Assembly (NCBI GenBank): GCA_028274465.1
Contig: CM051458.1
Location: 15,949,566 to 16,013,565, forward strand
Length of the DNA stretch: 64,000 bases
Direction: 5' to 3'
Origin: Plantago ovata
Lineage: Eukaryota; Streptophyta; Magnoliopsida; Lamiales; Plantaginaceae
Shown: positions 32,527-43,338 of the stretch, in pieces
How the letters are laid out: every line of letters starts with the position of its first letter
How positions within the stretch are numbered: the first letter of the stretch is position 1
Notes under the pieces: model-generated
The model's database searches: none
What the model saw: only the letters and a program-made list of their open reading frames with translations
Told to the model about the DNA's origin: nothing
Position numbers and translations under genes: made by a program

Positions 32527-33792
32527 TGATGAATGTGTATTTTACACTTTCATTCGAGTCTTTTTCACCTAATTTAGCTATCCTCTATGTTAATTTAGCT
32601 ATATTTTAGTACATTTTATTAGAATAGTGTCACGTTTCCCTTTAGATTTTATTTTACAGGTTTTGGTTGAAATTCGGAGATTTACGGGCAATTATATTGA
32701 AGTCTACAAGGAATTGGTGTTCCAGAAGCCTATTTGGAGTATCTGAAGGTTTCCGGATAGGATTTGGAGTCTAGGGGTCGAATCTGGAGGTTAGAAGGCC
32801 ATTAGAAGTCTGAAACCGAGTCCGAAAAGGCAAAGAAATCCAAAACCGCGTCGAAAACGCGGAAATTCCGCGTTTACATTGTGGGGCGAACCGCCCCGTG
32901 CCTCGGGCGAACCGCCGCGGGCAAATTCCGGGCCTATATATAGTTGCGAGTTTTCTCTCCGAAAATCATATCTTTCCAAGCCTACTTTCTCACCTCTCTC
33001 TATAGTTTTAGGTAGGAACTTCCCGGGGCCTGTCCTGGGAGTTCCATAGCTTAGGGGATACTTTTTCATAGCAGATTGGAGCGCGTAGGATCACAATCAT
33101 CCGGGATTGACAACCTTCGGTAACTTTGTATCTTACAACTTTTATCTACTTATTTTATATTCTTTCAATATGTTTTCTTCTATGATTGCTATTGATTGCA
33201 TGCACATTATGAGTAGCTAAATTTATCGTTGGTGGTAGTATGTGAATTCTTAGCGAGGGAAGATAATCATGCTAATGACTATATCGCGCATTATACTCCG
33301 TGTCATTGCTTTATTTCATTGATGAGTTGAACACCAAAATTCTCGTATGTTGTATTGATCATTATGCACACTAGGACACTTGTCGGCCAATCAGACTAAA
33401 TTATCTTCGTAGTGTTGAATGATTACGGAACACAATAGGACGTTAGTTGTTGACAGGTCAGACCCATATTATCTTCGTAGTGCACAATACTTACAACAGG
33501 ACCCAAGATTCATTCAAAGATCTCTATGCAAGACCGAGGAATTTATGCATGATTATCGACCCATTATGTTAAGAAGGACCATACTATCACCAACCTCCAT
33601 TATCTGCTTGAAAACCCCCTATTGCTTTCTATCTGCTGTTTTATATTCTCTTGATTAAATAGATAAAGCTAGTTATAGTCCTGAGAGAACGACACTCGAG
33701 TCATTCTACTGCTACACTACGGTTTTCGTTGTAGTTGTGGATTGCCTTTGGCTTATTACAAATTTATTTGATTGAATCTGACACGTTCATCA
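32527..33792 (+). repeat. 3' LTR of the gag-only element
   Basis: 1266 bp, TGATGAATGTG to GTTCATCA, nearly identical to 28217-29483; visible differences include single substitutions in the GC-rich box, the 28790 region and near 29160-29240 of the 5' copy. Confidence 0.95.
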
Positions 33793-34201
33793 CCCGTTAA
33801 AGTAATGATCCAAAAAATATTTATCATCCTTTTTGGAATTCAAGATGTAGTTCTGCGAACATGAGAAGAATACAGGATCTAATAAAATGAGTTTTGATAA
33901 CTTAATAATTTTCATAACAAAACATATTTACCGTCATATTTGCAGGGCAAAACCAATTAGGAGAAGCCATGGTAATATTCTTTTCATCAGCAGTGCACAT
34001 ATACGCCACAGTATCAATCACCTACAAGCATGCATTGAGTATCTACATTAAACACGTCTAACATAACTAACAATAGTAACTTACAGTAATTAACTGAAAA
34101 TAACCGAGCATACCATCTCAGTGACACATTTTTCTCGTCCCAAACCTTTCTGGATGTCTTCTCTAGTGAGCCTCCACTTTCCGTAGTCGATAACCACAGT
34201 A
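33793..34201 (-). pseudogene. Ulp1-like gene, exons before the C48 motifs
   Basis: Three exons with good splice sites: 34201-34114 (VVIDYGKWRLTREDIQKGL), 34021-33932 (VIDTVAYMCTADEKNITMAS) and 33852-33793, which is cut by the gag-only element at the FNG codons. Removing the insertion and one CCCGT copy leaves the frame open into the His-motif exon at 28216. These are the usual sequences preceding the catalytic His in Ulp1-like transposon proteins. Confidence 0.7.
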
Positions 34202-34308
34202 CTTTTTAATATATATATATATGAATAAATGAGAAATAAGGCTACTTAATTAATAATTTAAAAAAGTAAGATTCCGTAACAGACTGGTCAAGTTAAAATA
34301 GTATAAAC

Positions 34309-35339
34309 CTTGGTGACTTGGATTGATCAAATAGAAAATCAGCAACATCTGCGCGCGACGCTTCAGGATTGAATCGAACTTCAAAGCGCTTTTTGATCTT
34401 CTTTCTTTTCATTTCATCAGCAGAAGATAGAACAAGGTATGGTTCTGCATCCACATCTTCTCTTCCTATATCAACTCCACCACCTTTTTTGAATTTCCTA
34501 AGATCCAAATCGGTCTTCACCCTTTTCATAGCAGCATCCATGACCTTCATAGCATCTTCCAAGACCTTCATGTCATCATCCATCTCATCTGTTGCATTTC
34601 CGTGCTCGTGAGGCAACTTCTGCATTTTCAAACTGGGGTCATTCATGATAAGATTAGCAATCTTTCGCAATGTTGACTCCAGAGTGCTTATTCTAGAGAT
34701 GTACGAGTGAGTATCCGCCTCCTTTAGTGTATCTGTGATCAAAGCAGCTATCTGCAGTAATATATGATTCTCAGTGCTCTTTGGGACCTCGACTGATGGA
34801 TTGTCAACGTTCTGAAATTCAAACCCAGTCTGTTTTGAATTTGTATTAAGAGGGCTTTCATATCCAAACCCATCTTGTTCAGTTTTGTGGCTGCCATATT
34901 TGTTCTGGAAGTCATACAACGTCTCAAAAGTATCAAAAGTCCTTCCCTTTACTTCACCCTCAACTTTCCCTTTGCTTGACTCACATTGATACGGTGTATG
35001 GGACCCCAATCTTGTCTTCCCAGTCTTACAACCTGGGCTTTCATATCCAAACCCATCTTGTTCAGTTTTGTGGCTGCCATATTTGTCCTGGAAGTCATAC
35101 AACGTCTCAAAAGTATCATAAGTCCTTCCCTTTACTTCACCATCAACTTTCCCTTTGCTTGACTCAAATTGATACGGCGTACGGGACTCCAATCTGGTCT
35201 TCCCAGTCTTACAACCTGGGCTTTCAACCGCATAACAATCACTATTGTCATCAGAAAATCCACTGTCCCCGTCGTCAGAATCTGAGCTCGTAACAGTCAT
35301 TACTTTCTTGCTCATGTTGCCTCCCCAAGAGCCATATGC
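34309..35339 (-). pseudogene. Ulp1-like gene, long acidic repeat exon
   Basis: About 340 codons open from the acceptor CCTGTAG (35346-35340) to a donor at 34308-34307. It begins with a Ser/Asp-rich stretch (TSSDSDDGDSGFSDD), followed by two copies of a 61-residue module (CKTGKTRL, SSKGKV, DTFETLYDFQ, KTEQDGFGYESP) plus the start of a third. The latter half is helical and charged. No known domain. It is probably a flexible linker between the N-terminal region and the peptidase. Confidence 0.65.
34852..35230 (-). repeat. 183-bp in-frame tandem repeat
   Basis: GGGCTTTCA recurs at 34852, 35035 and 35218, exactly 183 bp (61 codons) apart. Two full units and a partial third lie in the acidic exon of the Ulp1-like gene, and the length keeps the frame. 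Confidence 0.9.
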
Positions 35340-35356
35340 CTACAGGTTATACTTTG

Positions 35357-37005
35357 TGTTAGGAAACTTGTAATTTTGATGAGCAATTAACCATGCTAAA
35401 TTAAGGAAAGTCCAGTAACTAGTACTCTTAAGGTCCATAGGAGTTTAGAATTTTAAGGACATTGTAAAAGAGGAACGTTTGCTGATGACTTAGTTAGGTG
35501 CTAGATAAGTTATTTCTTTTGCGTATGATGTATTTTATTTTCTGAAAAGAAAATAACTTATTGATGCTTAGCTTATGATGTATCTTATTTTCTGAAAAGA
35601 AAATAACCTATTGAAGCATTTGCTGAAGATATACTTTGTTTATTACGAACAAATTATTGAAGCAAATAGAAACCGCTCAGAATCTTGAAGACTTTTGAAG
35701 ATCTGAAGACTTGAAGAATTCGAAGACTTGAAGACTTGAAGATTGCTGAAGACTGGTATCTACAAAGGCACGTGTTGCTCAGAAAGTGGAAAATTCAGCA
35801 ACACCATTGCATAAGTGAAAATCTGAAAGACAGAGTAGGTTGTGCTTGCTGAAACTGAGACTAACCACTTGCTGATGGAACATATGTGACCTCTTGCTGA
35901 ATGTACATGAATTTGCGCTCCAATGCTACTGTTTGAATTCTGTTCAAATGTGCATTTAATGCAAAGCATGCACGCGAAGGACATGAAGACTAGAAGACAA
36001 ACAAAGACGCTGCTGAAAGTACAAAAGCAAGATAGTGACATGTTAAGGAACAAAAGCCTTAGGATTTGAAATTCAAACGGCTCCTTACTTACACTATAAA
36101 TAGAGGTCATCCGGCAAAGAGTTAAAGTGTGTCAACAACGTGATCAAACTCTCACTTGTGCTTAAAACTCACAAACCTTCAAACACTCTTACTGCCATTG
36201 ATCCGTTCCAAGACTTAAAGCTTGAAAAAGCTACTTGTGAAGAAGTAGAACAAACTCGGCTAAGAAATTAGTTAAGTGTTCTTTCTTTCGAACAAGAACA
36301 AGTCTTGACACCAGAAACAATCAAACTTGTTTACTGCAAAGTATTCCAAGTTGTGTTTCTTAGATTACTTGTTGTAACTGAATAAGTTATAATTAAGTCA
36401 TCTCACCCCAAAACTCTCTAACTGAAAATACACCCTTTCAGGCGTGATATTCAGGGGGAACTTAATCGAGCATAGTTTTGCTGATTAAAAGTACCAAGTT
36501 TGGTGGAGAACAAGGTTGAGTTCTCTAGTTTAGGTTGGAGACAAAGCAAGTGTGCTTTGGTTTCTGTTGAATCGCTTTAGATAGGAGATTGTAAGGAAGC
36601 TCAATCATATCTTAGTGGATTCAGTCCTAGAAAGGACGAAGTGGATTAGTTGAGAGATTACGCCACTCTCAGATACCACTATAAAAGTGTTTGTGTGATT
36701 TACTTACTGTATTTATCATTCAGCAAATCATATCTGTCTGTACACAGTCACTCACTTCACTTGCTGAAACCTTTACTTACTGAAATAGCACTTATTGTAT
36801 CAAAGACTTTCGCTCTCTGATTTTAAGTATCAGCAAACCAAGCTACTGTAAAGTAACTTACGCTTGCTGAGAAAGTTAAGTATCAGCAAACTCATTACTG
36901 AAAAGTAATAAGTACTTGCTGAGAAAGTTTTAAACGACGAAAGTTTGAAAAGACTATTCACCCCCACCCCCTCTAGTCTTTTCTTGTTGTTTAAAGGGTC
37001 CAACA
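35357..37005 (+). repeat. 5' LTR of the large copia element
   Basis: 1649 bp from TGTTAGGAAAC to GGGTCCAACA. TATAAATA at 36095-36102 is the likely promoter. The string TTGCTGA recurs roughly a dozen times in it. Confidence 0.93.
36095..36102 (+). promoter_or_regulatory. TATA box of the C2 copia LTR
   Basis: CACTATAAATAGAGG; the same motif is in the 3' LTR at 45563-45570. The related LTR in LINE-A has ACTATAACTATAGG instead. Confidence 0.65.
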
Positions 37006-37007
37006 AG

Positions 37008-37019
37008 TGGTATCAGAGC
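37008..37019 (+). other. Primer-binding site (initiator tRNA-Met)
   Basis: TGGTATCAGAGC starts two bases after the LTR, the standard Ty1/copia PBS complementary to the 3' end of tRNA-iMet. Confidence 0.92.
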
Positions 37020-37117
37020 AGGAGGTTCTTTAACCTTCTGCATTGAACCTAGATCCCCTTAGGTGCTTTCCGTAAATCACTCTCACTTGATCAGTTTGGT
37101 AGTGCTTTGCTGACAGG

Positions 37118-39445
37118 ATGTCTTTAGGAGATGCTCCCTTGCTGAAGCTGGAAAATTACGAGAAATGGCGAAACAACATGATGCTACATCTTGAGGCCAT
37201 TAGTGATGAGATGGTTACCGTCATTAATGATGGACCTATCAAGATCACCAAGGTTGAAAGGAGTTTCCTTCACAAGACCACTGAAGCTGGGAAGGAAACT
37301 ATGCTAGGCGAACCATCAGATACGGTTGTGCCAAAACCAAGAGAGGAATGGACTTCTGACGAAGCTAAGAGATTCCGTATTGATGGCCAAGCAAGAAATA
37401 TCATCATTCGATCAACTCCGGATACCATACAGTGCAAACTGTGGGGTGCTAAGACTGCAAAGGAAACTTGGAAAATGGTTCAAGATCTTTGTGCTGGATC
37501 TGACAAGACCAAGGAAAACAAACTTGAATTACTTAAATTAAAGTTTCAAAACTTTAAGCAAGGTGCAAACGAGTCACTGGAAGACTTGGACTTCAGATTC
37601 ACAACTCTTGTTAGTGAAATGGCAGCATTGGGTGTTGGAAACCTCTACTCAAATTCTGAGAAAGTGAAAACTATCATCAGAAGTCTGAATCAAGAATGGA
37701 TCCACACTCAGAATTTCTATTATAATCAAGGAATGCCAGACATTACACCAACAGAGTTGTTCTCTCATCTTGCTACTGTCAATTATGAGACAAAGCAAAG
37801 AGAAAATGTGTTTGCTGAAAAATCGCAAAACATTGCTCTTGCTGCAAAGCCGTCATCTTCTGAAAAGAAGAATGATAAAGAGCCTGCTGATGAAAATGCT
37901 TTAGTTGTTAAAAACATGAAGAAATATATCAGTAAGGAACTTGAGAGGCGAAAAGCAAAAGAGAAGCTGAAAAAGCATCTTGGTAACAACTACCATAAGT
38001 ACAAGAATGATACTAGCTCGCTAAACAAGCTAGCTCAGCAAGCTAATTCATCAGAAGAACCGGCAGTTGGAAATGATCTATGTTTTTACTGCAAAAAGCC
38101 TGGACACTTCAAAGCTAATTGTCCTTTGCTGAAAGGAAAATCTGCTGAGAAGAAGAAGAAGTTCAAAAGAGCTTGTATTGCTGAAGAAAAGAAGAAGCTT
38201 CAAGCAAAAATCGATGCATTGTGTATTGATACTAGCTCCGAAGACAGTGAGGATGAAAGTTCAGACACCGACGATGAAGAAGCCACTCTAGACGTGGAGA
38301 TTGGCAAACAAGTTTGTGGAATAGCTATGGAAGCTTATCCAGATGTGTCGAACTACGAATTCTGCCTCATGGCCGGTCAGGTAAACAACTCTACCTCTGA
38401 CTCAGACTCAGAAAGTGAAGACCAGATTGACCTTGTCAAGATTCAAGGAGAGATCGAAAGATTTGAGAAACTCTCAGCAAACAGCAAGAGAGACTACAAC
38501 TTGTTGAAACTCTGACCAAGCAAACTACTGAAAAGTACGTCTTGCTAGAAGGAAGAGGATGCTGAAATAAGGCGTCTTAAGAAGTTGATTGCTGAGGCTG
38601 CAGAGAAAAATTCTCAGATGGCATTAGAATTAGAAGAGTATCAGTCCTCAATTCTAAAGTTACTTGCTGAAATCCAAGAAATGAAAAAGATGAAAATCAA
38701 TTTCAAATCCTATGTGGAAGCAAGTAATACGCTGACTGAACTAAACTCTTATTTGAGAGATCCATCTCAGAAAGAAGATTTAGGAGCAACGTGCGAAGGT
38801 GATAACGTAGAAATCTTGAGAAAAGATAAATCACCTATCTCCTTTGTACGTGCTACTGATAGTAGTCCACCAGAAATCTATCAGTTTGGTCAAACTAAGG
38901 TTGCTGAAACATGCAATCAAGTACCTATGACCATAAAGCCCGCTGTTGCTACTCAAAGTAACAAGACTTTAAAAGGAAAACAGGTTGCTGAGAAGCAAAC
39001 TGGAAAGAAGAAGAACGCCGTGAAGCATTCCGCCAAACAAGTTGCTGAAAAGCAAGTTGTTAAGACTAAAGGCAAGATTACTAAAAGTAATCAGAAGTCC
39101 TTTGCTGACAAACCTGAATCAAGTAAGGTTGCTGAAGCAAAAGCTCAGCATTCTCCGAAAAGTGGACTAGGTTTCAAAACCAAGCAAAGTCAACTTTTTC
39201 ATGAGTATAAGCAAAGTCAGCAAAGTTCTGAAAAGACTCCCAATGCTAGGACTAGAAGGAACCTTGCTAGAAAAGAACTTACTGAAAAGTATGTTCAGCA
39301 AACAGGTCAACAGAGCAAGACACCACATCAGAAAGTGGATTTGACCAGGACGAGTCAAAAGTCTTTCAGCTCAAATCCTCCTAGTTCCTCAGCAAGTAGA
39401 AAACAAGTCAAAGTTGAAAAACTTCAGACTTGGGTTTCCACTTGA
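37118..39445 (+). pseudogene. Copia gag with lysine-rich extension
   Basis: ATG 37118. The first 465 codons are open: a UBN2/DUF4219-type gag (LENYEKWRNNMMLHLEAI, CAGSDKTKENKLELLKLKF, SLEDLDFRFTTLVSEMAALG) and a CCHC knuckle (CFYCKKPGHFKANC). TGA 38513-38515 and compensating indels to about 38570 follow, then the same frame continues to 39445. This second part has a coiled coil followed by a Lys/Gln/Ser-rich tail with repeated VAEKQ-like units. Gag forms the particle and the knuckle binds RNA. A separate stop divides it from pol. Confidence 0.85.
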
Positions 39446-39495
39446 CGCATTCTTGAACATGTTAATGGACATCCATCATTGGATAATTAACTTGT

Positions 39496-42400
39496 TTGCT
39501 CTTGATTGTGCAGACTTCAGCCACGGAGACAAACGATGCAATCTGGCACTTTGATAGTGGTTGTGGAAAGCACATGACGGGCAACAAGAATAACCTTATA
39601 AACTATAGACGGTGGTCTAAAGGTCCAACAATAAGGTTTGCTGGTGGAGGCTCCGGATCTACAAAAGGCTATGGTGATGTGAAGTTAGGATGCATAACCA
39701 TTACTGGAGTTCTTTATGTCAAAAATCTTAAGTTTAACCTTTTCAGCATGAGTCAATTTGCTGACAAAGGATACTTCATCGAAATTTAAAGTGATGAATG
39801 TAAACTTATAGATTTTGAGACTAAAAAGGTAATAATGATTGCAAGAAGATCAGGAGGCTTGTACACCGTTGATTGGTCTTCAGCAAACATTGAAAAATGC
39901 CTTGTCTCAGATCATGACTGCCTTGCTGAAAAAAAACATGGTTATGGCATAAACGAACAAGTCATCTAAACTTCAAGACGCTGAATAAGCTGTCTAAAAA
40001 GGCACTTGTAGTTGGATTACCTAGGGTTACTTTTAAGAAGGATGGTGTTTGCAATGCATGTCAGCAAGGAAGCAAACCAAATCTTCTTTCAAGAACAAGG
40101 CAGTACCGTCAACTACAAAACCTTTACAACTCTTGCACATGGACTTGTTTGAATCTTCTTCAACAAGCTATGCTGGTAAGAAGTATGGTCTAGTCGTGGT
40201 AGATGACTATTCAAGATTCACTTGGGTAGTATTCATCAAGCACAAATCTGAAACCAAGACTGAAATACCTAACTTGTTGAATAAGCTTGAAGTCATGAAA
40301 AATGACAAGGTAAAAGTCATAAGGACAGACCATGGTACTGAGTTTGTAAACCAGTACATAACTGAATATTGTACCTCAAAAGGTATTCAACATCAGTTAT
40401 CCTCAGTAAGAACACCACAGCAAAATGGTGTTGCTGAACGGAAGAATCGTACCCTGAAAGAAGCCGCAAGAACAATGCTTGCTGACACTGAAATAAGTGA
40501 GGCTTATTGGGTTGAAGCGATTAATACCGCCTGCTATACTCAAACAGATGTTTGATTACTAAGGAATACAACAAAACTCCTTATGAATTGTTTGTTGGAA
40601 GACCTCCTAACATCACTCATCTAAGAGTATTTGGTTGCAAGTGTTTCGTTCTTAATAATGGTAGAGAATACCTAAGAACATTTCAACCAAAGGAAGACGA
40701 AGCGATATTTCTTGGCTACTCCTTGCATAGTACGTAAAGCTTATAGAGTTTACAACAAAAAGGCACAAAAGATTGAAGAATCAGTGCATGTTGTATTCTA
40801 CGAAAAGTCACAAGGTGTGCCTACTGAAGAAGAAATATCAGAATGTATGAAAAAGCTAATCATACATGAGCAAATAACTGAATCTGATGCTAGGAAAATC
40901 AAGTCAATTGAACTAAATGATGATTCTGACAATGACTTTCCTCCCCCGAGTCATGACAGATAAATATAGTTCACGACAAAGAATTTCCAGCAAAAGACGC
41001 GGTTGCTCCGGAAGTTGCTGAAATTACGCAATCTCCAGTGCCTGCTGATGAAATACCTCAATCTAGCAATGCTGAACAAGCAGTTGCTGACGAACAAATC
41101 TCAGCAGAGACACAAATTCCCAGTAGTACTGAACAAGTACATACTGAAGAGTCACATGCTGATGAGCAAACATATCCAGATCCAACAAACAGGAAACCTG
41201 TTAATAAATGGATTAGAGATCATCCCTCTACGGATATGATTGGCGATATTAATAAACCCAAGTGACAAGATCCAAAGCTACTCACGGACTTGCTGAAGAA
41301 GCAACTGTCGTAGAAGTAGAATCATTGTTCTGTTGCTTTGTGTCAGAAATTGAACCTAAAACCATAGAAGAAGCTTTGAAGCATTCTGAATGGATAAGGC
41401 AATGCAAGAAGAACTGGATCAATTTGAAAGGAACAAAGTCTGGAAACTTGTGCCACTTGCTGAAGATAAGAAAGCTATTGGTACAAAGTGGGTCTTCAGA
41501 AACAAGTTGAGCGAGTCTGGTGAAGTAACAAGAAATAAAGCACGTTTAGTTGCTCAAGGTTACTGTCAGACTGAAGGATTGGACTATGATGAGTCTTACA
41601 CACCAGTTGCAAGATTGGATGCAATTAGGCTTTTCATGGCCTTTGCTGCTCACAATGACTTCATTGTTTACCAAATGGATGTTAAAAGTGCATTCTTAAA
41701 TGGTGAACTTGCTGAAGAAGTCTACCTAGAACAACCCCCTGGCTTTGAACTTCCCTCAGAAATCAAGATGGTATACAAGCTTCAGAAAGCTGTATATGGT
41801 CTAAAGCAAGCACCAAGAGCGTGGTATGATACCTTGGCTAAGTTCTTGCTGGAAAATGGTTTCAAGAAAGGTGAAGTTGACAAAACCTTATTTACCATGA
41901 ACCATGATGGTAAAATACTCTTAGTTCAAATTTATGTGGATGACATAATTTTTGGATATAAGGACAAGCAACTTTGTGATGATTTTGCCAAACTCATGAC
42001 TAATAAGTTTGAAATGAGTATGATGGGAAAATTGAATTATTTCCTAGGATTGCAAGTCAAGCAACTCAAAGATGGAATATTCATAAGTCAAGCAAAGTAT
42101 GCGAAAGAAATGCTCAAAGTTTAGGATCAAAGAGGATGAGAAACCTGAAAAGATCCCTATGAGTGTTGGTACCAAATTGGGCTATACTAAAGAGGATAAA
42201 AGTGTTGAAGAACACAAGTATAGGAAGCTCATTGGTTCCTTGTTGTATTTAACAGCAAGTAGACCTGACATTCAGTATGCTGTTTGTGTGTGTGCAAGAT
42301 TCCAATCTGATCCAAGAGAATCACACTACAAAAAGGCAATCAAGATACTGAAATATGTTAAAGGTACAGTCAATGTTGGATTATGGTATCCTAAAGATTC

Positions 42401-42881
42401 TGGACTTGAATTGGTTGGCTATTCTGATGCTGATCATGGTGGATCAACTCTTGATAGAAAAAGTACCTCTGGAACTTGTCAGTTTTTGGGTACTAGATTA
42501 ATATCATGGTTCAGCAAGAAGCAAACTTGTGTCGCCAATTCATCTACTGAATCTGAATACATTGCAGCTGGTTGTTGCACAGCTCAAATCCTATGGATTC
42601 AGCAACAATTAAGAGATTATGGTATTTCTGCAAAGAAAACACCAATCTTTTGTGATAATACAAGTGCTATTGCAATTACGCAAAATCCTAAGTTTCACTC
42701 TAGGACTAAGCACATTGATATTAGACATCATTTCATTAGAGATCATGTGGAAAAAGGTGATATTGAGGTTGTGAAAGTAGGTACTGAAGATCAGCTTGCT
42801 GACATCTTTACCAAGCCCCTACCGGATAATAGGTTCGCAATGCTAAGGTATAACCTTGGATTGATTGAACTACCTCAATAA
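39496..42881 (+). pseudogene. Copia pol (protease, integrase, RT, RNase H), multiply frameshifted
   Basis: Order is protease, integrase, RT, RNase H, which defines Ty1/copia. Protease has FDSGCGKHMTG near 39555. The gag-pre-integrase zinc motif is near 39945-40060. The integrase core has HMDLFE, RTDHGTEF and PQQNGVAERKNRT (40049-40555). RT (41390-42124) has the [19 protein letters not shown] and YVDDIIFG motifs. RNase H (to TAA 42879-42881) has SDADHGGS, STESEY and CDNTSA. Breaks: TAA 39787-39789 (CAA to TAA would do), a frameshift in an A8 run near 39925, others near 40070, 40550, 40730, 41395 and 42118. All catalytic motifs remain recognisable, so decay is recent to moderate. Confidence 0.9.
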
Positions 42882-42888
42882 AGGATAC

Positions 42889-43180
42889 ACTTGGCAGAAT
42901 GCTGAAACAGGTATTCAGCAAGCCAAGTATTCCTGTCTAAAAGACCAGTCACTGATTTCTTCTAAGAAATGATAAGTCACTACATGATTGCTGAAACAGG
43001 CATTCAACAAGTAATTCCTTCAAAACGGGTATTTGTTAGGAAACTTGATCACTTGCTGAGACAGGCACTCAGTAAGAGAAAGAACTTAAGGATTGCTGAG
43101 ACGGGTACTCAGACAATCAAAAGATACTGAAACAGGTATTCAAGTATCAAAGGAATTTTCTGAGACGGGAACTCAGAAAA
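42889..43180 (+). repeat. Seven-hairpin array with constant ACRGGNA loop
   Basis: Begins 8 bases after the pol stop. Loops at 42907 (ACAGGTA), 42996 (ACAGGCA), 43025 (ACGGGTA), 43061 (ACAGGCA), 43101 (ACGGGTA), 43132 (ACAGGTA) and 43165 (ACGGGAA). The stems that enclose them differ: TGCTGAA/TTCAGCA with outer ACTTGGC/GCCAAGT; TTGCTGAA/TTCAACAA (one mismatch); TTCCT..AAA/TTT..AGGAA (unpaired TC opposite GTT); CTTGCTGAG/CTCAGTAAG (one G-T); GATTG+CTGAG/CTCAG+CAATC (one bulge); GATACT+GAA/TTC+AGTATC (one bulge); TTTTCTGAG/CTCAGAAAA. Pairing is largely kept while arm sequence changes. Confidence 0.9.
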
Positions 43181-43237
43181 AGAGCAAAGCTCATCTCTCC
43201 GATTTACCAAAGGATGTCTTCAAGTACAAAAAGAATT

Positions 43238-43337
43238 NNNNNNNNNNNNNNNNNNNNNNNNNNNNNNNNNNNNNNNNNNNNNNNNNNNNNNNNNNNNNNN
43301 NNNNNNNNNNNNNNNNNNNNNNNNNNNNNNNNNNNNN
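43238..43337. other. Assembly gap, 100 N
   Basis: Exactly 100 N, a standard placeholder of unknown true length. It falls just after the hairpin array and inside the extra 3' ORF region of the copia element; further hairpins could be hidden here. Confidence 0.99.
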
Positions 43338-43338
43338 A

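Larger units (their letters stand above)
28217..33792 (+). mobile_element. Gag-only Ty3/gypsy-type LTR retrotransposon (non-autonomous)
   Basis: LTRs at 28217-29483 and 32527-33792, target duplication CCCGT (28212-28216, 33793-33797), PBS right after the 5' LTR and a G-rich tract (GGTTTGGGGAG) before the 3' LTR. The 3.0-kb interior has one gag ORF and no protease, RT, RNase H or integrase. It must be mobilised by a partner. I see only about a dozen differences between its LTRs (near 99% identity), so insertion was recent, and the intact gag frame agrees. Confidence 0.95.

Noticed and set aside
42935..42985. An eighth hairpin (ATTTCTT/AAGAAAT near 42954) in the copia array
   Set aside because: It lacks the ACRGGNA loop and has almost no loop; not counted with the seven.
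43093..43237. Open frame leading into the N gap, as a possible start of the extra ORF
   Set aside because: It is made of the hairpin array and would run through 100 unknown bases; no evidence that it is coding.
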